Source of the DNA: Mesorhizobium sp. dw_380
GTDB lineage: Bacteria; Pseudomonadota; Alphaproteobacteria; Rhizobiales; Rhizobiaceae
Length of the DNA: 64,000 nt
Assembly: GCF_018588885.1 (NCBI RefSeq)
Contig: NZ_JAFFIW010000027.1
Location: 1-64,000, forward strand
Direction: 5' to 3'
Positions 47,748-56,650 of the stretch are shown here, in pieces (within the stretch, counting starts at the first letter, position 1; every line of letters begins with the position of its first letter). Made by a program: the position numbers and the translations under genes. The notes below the pieces were generated by a model, which ran no database searches, was not told where the DNA came from, and was given only the letters and a program-made list of their open reading frames with translations.

Positions 47748-48151
47748 CTTTGCAGGGCCAATGGCCGGCCGCCCTAGTTACACTTGATCCGCAACCTTTC
47801 AGATGCCGATGACCTGCCGGCGACCTGGGAGAGTGGCCCTCCTGCGGGCGGTGCGTTGTGAGCGCTGGCATCCACTCGATTCTTGCTGAAATTCCGGCTA
47901 GCTTGGGCGACAGATGGCTCAGTTCTGGTCGGTGAATCACAATCAGACCGCCCGTCAAGAGATTGATGGGCAGCACCTTTGGTCCCCCAAGACCGAGAGC
48001 AATGGCGCGCGAAATGAGTTCTACAACAATATGGCCGTGCGACGCCCGGCGACCGATCAATTGGCTATATGGGCAGGATAGCGGAATTCGCCTTCACCGC
48101 TCCGAAACCAATGGAGTTCGGAGACACCGGAACTTATTGGAATCAGGAGGG
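47748..48151. other. Noncoding region before the glycan cluster
   Basis: About 400 bases with no supported gene. It presumably holds the promoter of the glycosyltransferase operon, but I cannot place -35 and -10 boxes with confidence. Confidence 0.45.
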
Positions 48152-48421
48152 ATGATTTCTGCCGATCTTTTGGATACCACTTTCCCCTTCGATCCATCCC
48201 AAAACAACAACAGCGAGTCTCGGCCCGCTCCCGCCGAGGCGATATTCGTTAATCCATCAAGTTTCGGACTCAGGCAATCAGAAAGCCGATCTGACAGGCA
48301 TTCCACAGAAGTAATACAGATTGAAAATGGCGGCCTCATTTTTCAAAACCAGGATGGTTTCGAAGCCGGCGCGTCGCTCACGGTCCTCAAGGCGAGAATT
48401 CTAAGAGACGTTCAACAATGA
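48152..48421 (+). CDS. Hypothetical 89-residue protein coupled to the glycosyltransferase operon
   Basis: The ATG at 48152 follows AGGAGGG very closely, and the stop overlaps the next gene's start (ATGA), a sign of translational coupling. The protein begins MISADLLDTTFPFDPSQNN, has a serine- and arginine-rich middle and ends in a helical GASLTVLKARILRDVQQ. No domain is recognised. The spacing of only one or two bases from the ribosome binding site is tight, so it might serve mainly as a leader for the downstream gene. Confidence 0.5.
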   Translation: MISADLLDTTFPFDPSQNNNSESRPAPAEAIFVNPSSFGLRQSESRSDRHSTEVIQIENGGLIFQNQDGFEAGASLTVLKARILRDVQQ

Positions 48422-49632
48422 CCCATCACGCAGAAGACGCTCGAATTCTCATGTACAGCCACGACACGTTCGGGCTCGGCCATTTGCAGCGCTGCCGGAC
48501 TATCGCGCATTCGCTGGTCGAGGATTTCCGCGGACTTCAGGTGCTTATCATTTCGGGTGCGACCATCGCTGGCGCCTTCGACTACCGCGCTCGCGTCGAC
48601 TTCGTGAAGATCCCCAGCGTCATCAAGTTGCGCAACGGCGAGTACACCTCGCTGGAAAAGGACATCGATCTGCATGAGACGCTAAGGATGCGCCAGTCGA
48701 TCATCCGCCACACAGCCGAGACCTTCCGGCCGGATATCTTCATCGTCGACAAGGAACCGCTCGGCCTGCGCGGTGAGATTGAGGACACGCTGTCCTACCT
48801 CAAGACACGGGGCACTACGCTGGTGCTTGGCCTGCGCGAGGTGATGGATGCGCCGCACCTGCTCGAAGCAGAGTGGGCGCGCAGGGATGTGATGCGCAAG
48901 ATAGGCCTGTTCTACGACAAGGTCTGGGCCTATGGCCCGCCGGATTTCTACGATCCGTTGACCGGCTTGGATGTGCCGCCGGCTGTCAGGGCAAAGATGA
49001 GGTTCGTCGGTTTCCTGCAACGGAGCCTGCAGCGGAACGAGTTGCCCGGCCACCGGCCCGAGGGCGACTATATCCTCGTTACCACCGGTGGCGGCGGCGA
49101 CGGCGCCGAATTAATTCACGACGTCATCGATGCCTATCAGCAGGATCCGCAATTGCAGCACAGGGCGCTGATCGTGCTTGGGCCTTACATGCCGGCGCGC
49201 AAGCGCAACAAGCTGCTCAAGAAGGGGTCCAAGATCCCCTACATCAAGATCATCGAGTTCGACAACCGCATGGAAGACCTAATTGCCGGCGCCAAGGCGG
49301 TGGTGGCGATGGGCGGTTACAACACCTATTGCGAGATACTATCTTTCGACAAGCCGGCGCTGATCGTGCCGCGCATCGAGCCCCGCCAGGAACAACTGAT
49401 CCGCGCTCGCCGCGCAGCCGAACTCGGCCTCATCGAGATGCTTTTGCCGGAGGAAGCCAAGGATTCCCAGCGGTTTGCCGATGCACTGGTGGCGCTGCCG
49501 GACCGGCCCCGCCCATCACAGAGCAATCCGCATCTGACGCTCGAAGGGCTGCCTCATATCTCCGAGATCGTCGCGGAACTGCTCGACCGGCGGGCCGGCC
49601 ATCACCTTTCGGTCATTGAAGGAATCAACTGA
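48418..49632 (+). CDS. Glycosyltransferase, MurG-like GT-B fold (first of two paralogues)
   Basis: A 404-residue GT-B enzyme. The N-terminal HDTFGLGHLQRCRTIAHSL motif and the C-terminal GGGGDGAELI, FDNRMEDLIAGAKAVVAMGGYNTYCEI and PRIEPRQEQ segments match the family 28 (MurG-like) nucleotide-sugar binding half. No membrane segments are seen; it would act at the cytoplasmic face. It resembles the third gene of the group (50860) in both halves. The next gene overlaps its end. The sugar and acceptor are unknown. Confidence 0.85.
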   Translation: MTHHAEDARILMYSHDTFGLGHLQRCRTIAHSLVEDFRGLQVLIISGATIAGAFDYRARVDFVKIPSVIKLRNGEYTSLEKDIDLHETLRMRQSIIRHTAETFRPDIFIVDKEPLGLRGEIEDTLSYLKTRGTTLVLGLREVMDAPHLLEAEWARRDVMRKIGLFYDKVWAYGPPDFYDPLTGLDVPPAVRAKMRFVGFLQRSLQRNELPGHRPEGDYILVTTGGGGDGAELIHDVIDAYQQDPQLQHRALIVLGPYMPARKRNKLLKKGSKIPYIKIIEFDNRMEDLIAGAKAVVAMGGYNTYCEILSFDKPALIVPRIEPRQEQLIRARRAAELGLIEMLLPEEAKDSQRFADALVALPDRPRPSQSNPHLTLEGLPHISEIVAELLDRRAGHHLSVIEGIN

Positions 49633-50878
49633 CTTGCAACATCGCAAGATCGTCGTGGTTCTGAAGGGCTATCCGCGGCTGTCGGAAACTTTTATCGCGC
49701 AGGAACTGCTCGGTCTGGAACGTGCGGGGTTCGCCCTGATACTCGTCGCACTCAGGCGGCCGACCGACGCAAAACGCCATCCCGTGCATGACGAGATCAA
49801 AGCGCCCGTCCACTACCTGCCGGAATATCTGCACGAGGAGCCGCTACGCGTGCTTCGCTCGCTTCTTGCTTATTTGCCGCGGCCGGGCTTCTGGCGCGCG
49901 CTCGGATCGCTGGCCGCCGATATCCCCCGCGACTTTACGCGCAATCGCGCACGCCGCTTCGGGCAAGCGCTCGTGCTGGCGGCCGAATGGCCGGAAGACG
50001 CGGGATGGTTGCATGCACATTTCGTGCACACGCCGGCATCGGTGACGCGGTATGCCAGCCAGCTTCGTGGCCTGCCCTGGAGCTGCTCAGCCCATGCCAA
50101 GGACATCTGGACATCGGCGGACTGGGATTTGGCTGGCAAGCTTTCCTCGGCGCGCTGGACGGTCACTTGTACGAAGACCGGCTTCGATCGTCTGAAAAAA
50201 CTTGCGAACGGCAACTCGTCTGTGCATCTGAGTTATCATGGGCTCGACCTTCATCGCTTCGGCAGTTTCGGCGAGGCGCGAAAACAGCATGACGGCTCGC
50301 AGCCGGGCGGACCGGTTGTCGTTCTGAGTGTCGGGCGCGCCGTCGAAAAGAAAGGTTACGATACCTTGCTGGAGGCCCTTGCCCTCTTGCCTGGCGATTT
50401 GGCCTGGCGTTTCGAGCATATCGGCGACGGCGAGGAACTGGAACGGCTCAAGGCGCTGGCGCAAAAGCTCGGACTGGATGATCGCGTCTCTTGGAAAGGC
50501 GCGCTTGCGCAGGAGCAGGTGCTTGAGCACTACCGCTGCGCGGACATCTTCGCCCTGGCCTGCAGGATCACGGCAAATGGCGACCGGGACGGTCTGCCAA
50601 ATGTTCTTGTGGAGGCAGCTAGCCAGCGGCTTGCCTGCGTGTCCACCGATGTTTCTGGTGTGCCGGAGCTTATATCGTCGGATGAAACCGGGCTGCTGGT
50701 ACCGACCGATAGCCCAATTGCCCTTGCACAGGCGCTGGAGCGCCTGATCCGTGATCCCGTGCTGCGCGCCCGCCTCGGCGACGCCGCGGAGCGGCACGTG
50801 CGCGGCAATTTCGATCATATGGCGAGCATTGGACAGCTCAAGGAACTGTTCGAGCGCGAGTGGCGGGTCGCCGATTGA
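49616..50878 (+). CDS. Glycosyltransferase family 4 protein
   Basis: A GT-B enzyme of 420 residues from the TTG at 49616 (414 from the TTG at 49634, which has AAGGA ten bases upstream and may be the real start). Motifs: YPRLSETFIAQELLGLER at the N-terminus, VLSVGRAVEKKGYDTLLEALALL, and the E-x7-E region in NGDRDGLPNVLVEAASQRL with FALAC before it, typical of family 4 enzymes building exopolysaccharides. It lies between the two MurG-like paralogues, overlapping both. Confidence 0.88.
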   Translation: MKESTDLQHRKIVVVLKGYPRLSETFIAQELLGLERAGFALILVALRRPTDAKRHPVHDEIKAPVHYLPEYLHEEPLRVLRSLLAYLPRPGFWRALGSLAADIPRDFTRNRARRFGQALVLAAEWPEDAGWLHAHFVHTPASVTRYASQLRGLPWSCSAHAKDIWTSADWDLAGKLSSARWTVTCTKTGFDRLKKLANGNSSVHLSYHGLDLHRFGSFGEARKQHDGSQPGGPVVVLSVGRAVEKKGYDTLLEALALLPGDLAWRFEHIGDGEELERLKALAQKLGLDDRVSWKGALAQEQVLEHYRCADIFALACRITANGDRDGLPNVLVEAASQRLACVSTDVSGVPELISSDETGLLVPTDSPIALAQALERLIRDPVLRARLGDAAERHVRGNFDHMASIGQLKELFEREWRVAD

Positions 50879-52071
50879 AGCAGCTGCGTGCCTTCCTCTA
50901 TGTCCAGCACCTGCTCGGTATCGGCCATCTCGCACGCACCAGCCGCGTCGCGGCGGCTCTGGTCGATGACGGCTTTGACGTAACCGTCGTGACCGGCGGA
51001 GCGCCGGTCGCCGGGTTTCCGGGACTGGGGGTAAAATCTGTAACCCTGCCACCTGTCACCTCCGGTGATGAAGGATTTTCCGGACTTGTCGACCCGCAGG
51101 GCATACCCATCGACGATGATTTCAAGAAACGGCGTTCAGAGATGCTGCTTCAGGCATACCGGGATTGCGGGCCTGATATCGTGATTGTCGAGGCGTTTCC
51201 ATTTGGACGCCGGCAAATGCGATTCGAACTCTTGCCGCTGATCGAGGCCATCGAGGCGACGTCGCCCAGACCGCTGCTGGCGACGTCCGTCCGTGATATA
51301 CTTCAGGAGCGCCTCAAGCCGGGCCGAAACGAGGAAACGATTGATCTTGTCAACAAGCATTTCGACCTTGTTATGGTCCACGGCGACCCGGCTTTCGCAA
51401 CCGTCGACAAGACATTTCCACTGGCCGGGGCGATCAAGGCCGAGGTCACCTACACGGGACTCGTTGCCGCGCCGCCATCGCCCGCGGCCTCCGAGCGCTT
51501 CGACGTTCTGGTGTCTGTTGGCGGCGGAGCTGCCGGAAAGAGCCTTGTCAGGTCCACCATCGCGGCGGCGCGGAATGCCAACAACGGTTGGAAATGGTGT
51601 TTGATCACCGGCCCAAACCTGCCGAAAGACGAGTTTGACGCGATCGCACGCGATGCCACGCCGGGCCTGTCCATCTTCCGGTTCCGCGAGGATTTCGCCA
51701 GCCTGCTGACCGGCGCCCGCCTGTCAGTCTCGCAGGCGGGTTACAACACGGTCTGTGATGTCCTGCGCGCGGGTTGTCGCTCCCTGCTCGTCCCATTTGC
51801 AGCCGGCGGGGAAACAGAACAAACGGTTCGCGCCCTGATGCTCGAAGAACTCGGTCTTGCGACGGTTGTGATGGAAAAGGACCTAACGCCTGAAGGTTTG
51901 GCGCAAGCGATCGAAGAGGCGCTTGTGGCACCGGGACCATCCGCGCATCGTCTCGATCTGGAAGGCGCGCGTCACTCAGCGCAAATCCTGCGCGACCGGT
52001 ATCGATCATGGTCCCTAAAAATGGGGCCCGGTTTCAGAAAAGCCCATGATCAAACAGACGATGGATCCTAA
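50860..52071 (+). CDS. Glycosyltransferase, MurG-like GT-B fold (second paralogue)
   Basis: A 403-residue protein with the same layout as the gene at 48418: YVQHLLGIGHLARTSRVAAAL at the N-terminus, VSVGGGAAGKSLVR, and FREDFASLLTGARLSVSQAGYNTVCDVL at the C-terminus. It starts with GTG 50860, overlapping the preceding gene by 19 bases; a TTG at 50875 is an alternative. Divergence from its paralogue is large, so the two probably act at different steps. A RIME1 element begins right after its stop. Confidence 0.83.
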   Translation: MAGRRLKQLRAFLYVQHLLGIGHLARTSRVAAALVDDGFDVTVVTGGAPVAGFPGLGVKSVTLPPVTSGDEGFSGLVDPQGIPIDDDFKKRRSEMLLQAYRDCGPDIVIVEAFPFGRRQMRFELLPLIEAIEATSPRPLLATSVRDILQERLKPGRNEETIDLVNKHFDLVMVHGDPAFATVDKTFPLAGAIKAEVTYTGLVAAPPSPAASERFDVLVSVGGGAAGKSLVRSTIAAARNANNGWKWCLITGPNLPKDEFDAIARDATPGLSIFRFREDFASLLTGARLSVSQAGYNTVCDVLRAGCRSLLVPFAAGGETEQTVRALMLEELGLATVVMEKDLTPEGLAQAIEEALVAPGPSAHRLDLEGARHSAQILRDRYRSWSLKMGPGFRKAHDQTDDGS

Positions 52072-52072
52072 A

Positions 52073-52269
52073 GCGGTTCATCGTTTCACGGAAACGCAGA
52101 ACCGCTCTATCTCTTTGTTTTGACGCAAGTCCGGACGGGAAACCGTTTCACACTTTCCTGGAATTGCTCAGTGCGCGTCGCGTCTGGTGAGATTCGTGCG
52201 ACGCGCTTCAAGTCCTTGTTTTTATGCATGTCCCAAAACCGCTACGCAATTTTGGGCGAAATGCATTAG
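52073..52269. repeat. RIME1-type rhizobial intergenic element plus palindrome
   Basis: Bases 52073-52170 contain TTTGTTTTGACGCAAGTCCG, GACGG and TTTCCTGGAATTGCTC, the known rhizobial intergenic mosaic element RIME1. Bases 52224-52266 add a long imperfect palindrome, from ATGCATGTCCCAAAA to TTTTGGGCGAAATGCAT, also common between rhizobial genes. The stop codon of the minus-strand methyltransferase-like gene lies at its right edge. Confidence 0.8.
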
Positions 52270-52940
52270 ACAGTTCCAATCAGCATGAAGCGCGTATAAT
52301 TTTTTGTCGGCAGTTCGCCGGAGAACCGCATCTCCCGTAGCGCCGCCATTGCTTCGAAGGCTGCCAGTGACGCCACGCAGTTGACGTGCGTCGGCTCGCT
52401 GAAATAATCGTTCGATTGCAGCAGAACATTCGTGCCCTGCGGAAGCAGAGCAAGCCAGGCGCTGAGATCGGCTATGTGTTCGCAGCTCGTATTGACCGTC
52501 AGGTCGGGACGCCCGGCCGCATAGTCGAGTGCGTACATATCTGCCGTCAGCGCCCGGAACCGGTCGCCGGCTTCCCGGTTTAGGGTCAGGGCGACCGGCG
52601 CGACTTCGGGATCGATGTCGATGCTATCGACCGCCGCGATGTCGAAGCGGGCGTCGTTGAAAAGCATTGCCGGCAATACGCCATACCAACCACCGAGAAC
52701 CCATATGCGCCCGTACCGGCCGCCGCAGCTTTCGAACAGCCTATCGAGCGCCCACATCTTGCAGGCGATCTGCTTGTGGTTAAAGGCGTTGGCGATGTCG
52801 GCCTTCGGATGCTTGGCGATGACGCGCGCCAGCCCTGCCACGAGAGGGTGGTTAACGTAGGCAGCAATTCCCCGGGTGAGGTCCAGGGCTTGCTCGCGCC
52901 CGTCCATGCCGGCATTGCGTGGCTGCGTGACATCCATCAT
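52266..52940 (-). CDS. Putative class I SAM-dependent methyltransferase-like protein
   Basis: A 224-residue protein. RIWVLGGWYGVLPAMLF corresponds to the glycine-rich motif I of Rossmann methyltransferases, followed by VDSIDIDPEVAPVALTLN (acidic loop binding the ribose) and LTVNTSCEHI. The C-terminus lacks further family motifs. It is the only minus-strand gene between the glycosyltransferases and the large ABC-like gene. What it modifies, if anything, is unknown. Confidence 0.7.
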   Translation of the reverse strand: MMDVTQPRNAGMDGREQALDLTRGIAAYVNHPLVAGLARVIAKHPKADIANAFNHKQIACKMWALDRLFESCGGRYGRIWVLGGWYGVLPAMLFNDARFDIAAVDSIDIDPEVAPVALTLNREAGDRFRALTADMYALDYAAGRPDLTVNTSCEHIADLSAWLALLPQGTNVLLQSNDYFSEPTHVNCVASLAAFEAMAALREMRFSGELPTKNYTRFMLIGTV

Positions 52941-53209
52941 ATTCGTCTTCTATGTTGGGATTTCGGGCGACACAACGCAATATTGCCTCACGCAAGGCTG
53001 TTCGACTTGCGGATGAGACTATGCCGCAAGCCGTTTTGCCATCGCACGGTGGCGAAGGGGGCCGGTTGCATCTGTCCGGACGATCGGCGTCCATCCGCCA
53101 GGCTCCCAGTTGCAGCTGCGAGCCTGGCGCTGGCGACGAAGACATTGCCGATACATCATTTGCCAGCAGGTGCTTTCACCTCCTGCATCCTTCAAACTGA
53201 CAGTCGCAT

Positions 53210-55924
53210 ATGGAACCCAGCCTAGCCCGCTATATCTGGACGCACACCCGGAAGCAGCAGATCTGGATATTGATGATCGTCTTGCTTTCGATGATCCCGT
53301 ATTTCATGTCCTTCGACCTCCCGAAGCTGATCGTCAACGGCCCAATCCAGGGCAAGGGGTTCGAGCAACCGGGCGCGACCCTGCCCTTCATGAGGTTGCA
53401 CTATAACCTGCCGCTTATTGGCGAGGTCCTGATCTTCTCCGGTTTTCAGCTCGGCCGCAAAGCGACGCTGTTTGCCCTGAGCCTTGTGTTTCTCTTGCTG
53501 GTCGTCATCAACGGCCTCTTTAAACTCTACATCAACACCTACAAGGGCCGTCTCGGCGAACGCATGCTGCGGCGTATCCGCTTCGATCTGGTCGATCGTG
53601 TGCTGCGGTTTCCGCCGGTTTATTTCAAGCGGGTGAAATCCGCCGAAGTGGCGACCATGGTGAAGGACGAGGTGGAGCCGCTGGGCGGCTTTATCGGCGA
53701 TGCCTTCCTGCAGCCGGTACTGCTCGGCGGCCAGGCGCTGACGGCCATGCTCTTCATCATGGTCCAGAACGTCTGGCTCGGAATGATAGCGGTCGTAATC
53801 GTGGTGATCCAGATCGTGCTCATCCCGCGGATGCGGCGGCGGCTGATCGTCCTCGGGCGCCAACGGCAGTTGACGGCGCGCGCACTTTCGGGCCGGGTTG
53901 GCGAAATCGTCGACGGCATCGGCGCGGTTCACGTCCACGATACATCAAACTATGAGCGCGCCGACATAGCTGCCCGGCTCGGGCTCATCTTCAAGATCCG
54001 CTTCGATCTTTACCAATGGAAATTCATGGTAAAGTTCCTCAACAATTTTCTCGCGCAGCTCACGCCCTTTCTGTTCTACATGATCGGCGGGTACCTGGTC
54101 ATCCTTGGGCGGCTGGACGTCGGCCAGCTCGTGGCCGTGATCGGCGCCTACAAGGACTTGCCCGGACCGATGAAGGAACTGATCGACTGGGATCAGGATC
54201 GGCAGGATGTCCAGGTCAAGTATCAGCAGGTCGTTGAACAGTTCACCGTCGAGGGTCTCATCGCGCCGGCAATCGGCGCGTTGACGATCGACGATCCCGA
54301 TCCGATGACCAAGCCGCTGTCGGCGATCGGTCTGTCCATAGCAGACGACGGCGGTGCAATGCTCCTCAACCGTATCTCCCTCCAGGTGAAGCCGGGTGAG
54401 ACGGTGGCGCTGGTCAGTACGGCAACAGGTGGAGCCGAAGCGCTTGCAGAAGCCTTCGCGCGGCTGAACTGGCCCGACAGCGGAAAGATCGCTTCGGGCG
54501 CCGACGACCTGCTTGAACTCCCCGAAGCAGTGACCGGACGGCGCATGTCCTATGCCTCTTCGGATGTTTTCCTGTTCCAGGCAAGCCTCCGCGATAACCT
54601 GCTATACGGGTTGAAGCATGCGCCGCTGACACCGGTGACTTATGACGGTGCCGCGGCAGACCAGCACCGATGGAACATCGATGAGGCACGCCGGTCGGGC
54701 AATCCGGATCTTGATATCCATAGCGACTGGATCAACTATGCTTCCGCCGGCGCCACCGGCCCGCACGACCTCTTTGAAGCCGTGCGCCGGGTGCTCGACG
54801 CGGTTGTTCTGTCGCGCGACATTCTGGATCTTGGCTTGCGCTCCTCGGCCGACCTCAAGCGTCACACGGAGCTTGCCAGGCGGATCGTCGAACTGCGTGC
54901 GGCGCTGCGAACCCGGCTGGAACAGGAAGGGCTGAGCGGACTGGTGGTTCCTTTCGAACCGGGCGCCTACAACAAGGAAGCGACGATCGGCCAGAACCTG
55001 CTCTTCGGCGCTGCCGCCGGCCCCGAACTGGCCGACAGGGCCCTGGCGGCCAACCCCTATTTTGCTTCTGTGCTGAAGCAAGCCGGCCTCGACCGCACGC
55101 TCTACGAAATGGGCATGGAAATCGCCGAACAGGCGATCGAGCTGTTTGCCGACCTGCCACCCGATCACCAGTTCTTCCAGCAGCTCGCCTTCATGAGCGC
55201 CGAGGAGATACCGGCCTACGAAACCTTGCTGCAACGGCTCAAGAACCGTCCCTACGAGGCGGTTTCGGAGAACGACCGCGCCATGATCGTTAGCTTGAGC
55301 TTTGCCTATATCGAGCCCCGGCACCGCTTCGGCCTGCTGAGCGATGAGCTGATGAGCAAGATCGTCGCTGCCCGCAACCGGTTCTATGAAAACCTGCCGC
55401 CCGAGCTGCACAACGCGATCGAACGGTATGATCCAACCAAGTACATTGCCGCGGCCACCGTCATGGACAACGTTCTGTTCGGACGTGTGGGCAACAATCA
55501 TCCCGACGCGCCGGACCGCATACGCTCCATCCTCTATGACATTCTTGACGAATTGGGGCTTTATGGCGAACTTCTCAATGTCGGCCTGGATTTCAACGTC
55601 GGCGCCGGTGGCAGGCGGCTGACCGGTGGACAGCGACAGAAGCTCGATGTTGCCCGAGCCCTGCTCAAGCGTCCCGATTTTCTCATTCTGAATCGGCCGC
55701 TGTCGGCGCTCGACCAACGCATGCAGGATAAGGTGCTGCGAAACGTGCTCGAGGAAGCCAGAAGCGACGGCCATTCGCCGGCAATTGTGTGGGTCGTGAC
55801 GAATCCGTCAATGGCGATGATGTTCGATCGCGTTATCGTCTTCGACTCGGGTCAATTGGTGGAAGACGGAACACACGAGACACTTTTGGCAGGGAACGGT
55901 ATCTTCAAGGAACTGGTGTCGTAG
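53210..55924 (+). CDS. Large ABC-exporter-like membrane protein with degenerate nucleotide-binding domain
   Basis: A 904-residue protein. Residues 1-330 form a type IV ABC transmembrane domain with about six helices. The ATPase part starts near 385, but almost every catalytic motif is altered. The Walker A site reads VSTATGGAEA (402-411) without lysine. The Q-loop position is SYASSD (447-452) without glutamine. Walker B reads FLILNRP (824-830), lacking both aspartate and glutamate, and the switch histidine is N865 (VVTNPS). Only the signature LTGGQ (805-808 area) and the D-loop SALD are intact. About 340 residues are inserted between Q-loop and signature, containing two further copies of the motif after the Q-loop: NLLYG at 463-467, NLLFG at 596-600 and NVLFG at 754-758. 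It may act as a non-hydrolysing scaffold or regulated channel for glycan export. The cAMP-binding gene follows. Confidence 0.85.
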   Translation: MEPSLARYIWTHTRKQQIWILMIVLLSMIPYFMSFDLPKLIVNGPIQGKGFEQPGATLPFMRLHYNLPLIGEVLIFSGFQLGRKATLFALSLVFLLLVVINGLFKLYINTYKGRLGERMLRRIRFDLVDRVLRFPPVYFKRVKSAEVATMVKDEVEPLGGFIGDAFLQPVLLGGQALTAMLFIMVQNVWLGMIAVVIVVIQIVLIPRMRRRLIVLGRQRQLTARALSGRVGEIVDGIGAVHVHDTSNYERADIAARLGLIFKIRFDLYQWKFMVKFLNNFLAQLTPFLFYMIGGYLVILGRLDVGQLVAVIGAYKDLPGPMKELIDWDQDRQDVQVKYQQVVEQFTVEGLIAPAIGALTIDDPDPMTKPLSAIGLSIADDGGAMLLNRISLQVKPGETVALVSTATGGAEALAEAFARLNWPDSGKIASGADDLLELPEAVTGRRMSYASSDVFLFQASLRDNLLYGLKHAPLTPVTYDGAAADQHRWNIDEARRSGNPDLDIHSDWINYASAGATGPHDLFEAVRRVLDAVVLSRDILDLGLRSSADLKRHTELARRIVELRAALRTRLEQEGLSGLVVPFEPGAYNKEATIGQNLLFGAAAGPELADRALAANPYFASVLKQAGLDRTLYEMGMEIAEQAIELFADLPPDHQFFQQLAFMSAEEIPAYETLLQRLKNRPYEAVSENDRAMIVSLSFAYIEPRHRFGLLSDELMSKIVAARNRFYENLPPELHNAIERYDPTKYIAAATVMDNVLFGRVGNNHPDAPDRIRSILYDILDELGLYGELLNVGLDFNVGAGGRRLTGGQRQKLDVARALLKRPDFLILNRPLSALDQRMQDKVLRNVLEEARSDGHSPAIVWVVTNPSMAMMFDRVIVFDSGQLVEDGTHETLLAGNGIFKELVS

Positions 55925-56007
55925 AGCGACGTCTCGGATACGGAATCAATTCCATCTGGACGCCCGTTGCTCTAGTCTGGCAAACGCGAATTTTGAGGTT
56001 TGCGACA

Positions 56008-56457
56008 ATGCTGCTCAAGGATGAAGTTGGAATGCTGCAACGCGTTCCCTTGTTTTCTGGCATCGAGTTGACAAAGCTCAAACTGCTTGCGTTCACATCC
56101 GATCGCGTGAGCTACAGCGCGGGCCAGATCCTTTTCCGGCAGGGCGACGAGGGAGATGCCGCCTATGTCATCCTTTCAGGCAGGGCCGATATTCTGGTCG
56201 ATTCCGACAGCGGACCGATAAAAGTAGCCGAAATGGTGCCAAATTCGATTGTTGGCGAGATCGCCATACTGTGCAACAGCTCCCGCACTGCCACCGTCAG
56301 AGCGGCAAGTCAGCTGGAAGCCTTGAGAATCCGCAAGGATCATTTCCTGAGGCTTATGAAGGAGTCCCCGGAAATGACTATTGAGATATTGCGGGTTCTT
56401 GCCGATCGCCTAAGCCATACCACCGCGGATCTGATCGACGCACGAAGCGCCAAATAG
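56008..56457 (+). CDS. Stand-alone cyclic nucleotide-binding domain protein
   Basis: A 149-residue protein consisting of one cNMP-binding domain of the CRP type without a DNA-binding helix-turn-helix. The phosphate-binding cassette is preserved: VGEIAILCNSSRTATVRA keeps the glutamate and arginine that contact the cyclic phosphate and ribose. FRQGDEGDAAYVILSG is the preceding typical turn. ATG 56008 follows GAGG ten bases upstream. It lies 83 bases after the ABC-like gene. It could be a cAMP-responsive subunit acting on a neighbour; stand-alone domains are less common than fusions. Confidence 0.88.
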   Translation: MLLKDEVGMLQRVPLFSGIELTKLKLLAFTSDRVSYSAGQILFRQGDEGDAAYVILSGRADILVDSDSGPIKVAEMVPNSIVGEIAILCNSSRTATVRAASQLEALRIRKDHFLRLMKESPEMTIEILRVLADRLSHTTADLIDARSAK

Positions 56458-56540
56458 CCAATGACGTGCGGTCGATCCTCCCCGTCGTGGTAGCACTGGC
56501 CTCTTGCTGAGAAGGTCACTGGAAGAAACCAGTCTCGCCT

Positions 56541-56600
56541 CTTGTTTTGACGCAAATTCCGGACGGAAAACCGGTTCAAACTTTTCCTGGAATTGCTCTA
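56541..56600. repeat. RIME1 element, partial copy
   Basis: TTGTTTTGACGCAAATTCCG, then GACGGAAAACCGG and TTTTCCTGGAATTGCTCTAG, nearly identical to the core of the copy at 52110-52170. Lies between the cNMP-binding gene and the metallo-hydrolase gene. Confidence 0.8.
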
Positions 56601-56650
56601 GCAGCAGTTGTTTGGCTACGATGAGCGACGGGAACTGCGAAGGGGCTACC

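Noticed and set aside
54602..55774. 390-codon minus-strand open frame inside the ABC-like gene
   Set aside because: Shadow frame. The plus-strand protein has membrane helices and an ABC signature; the antisense frame has neither.
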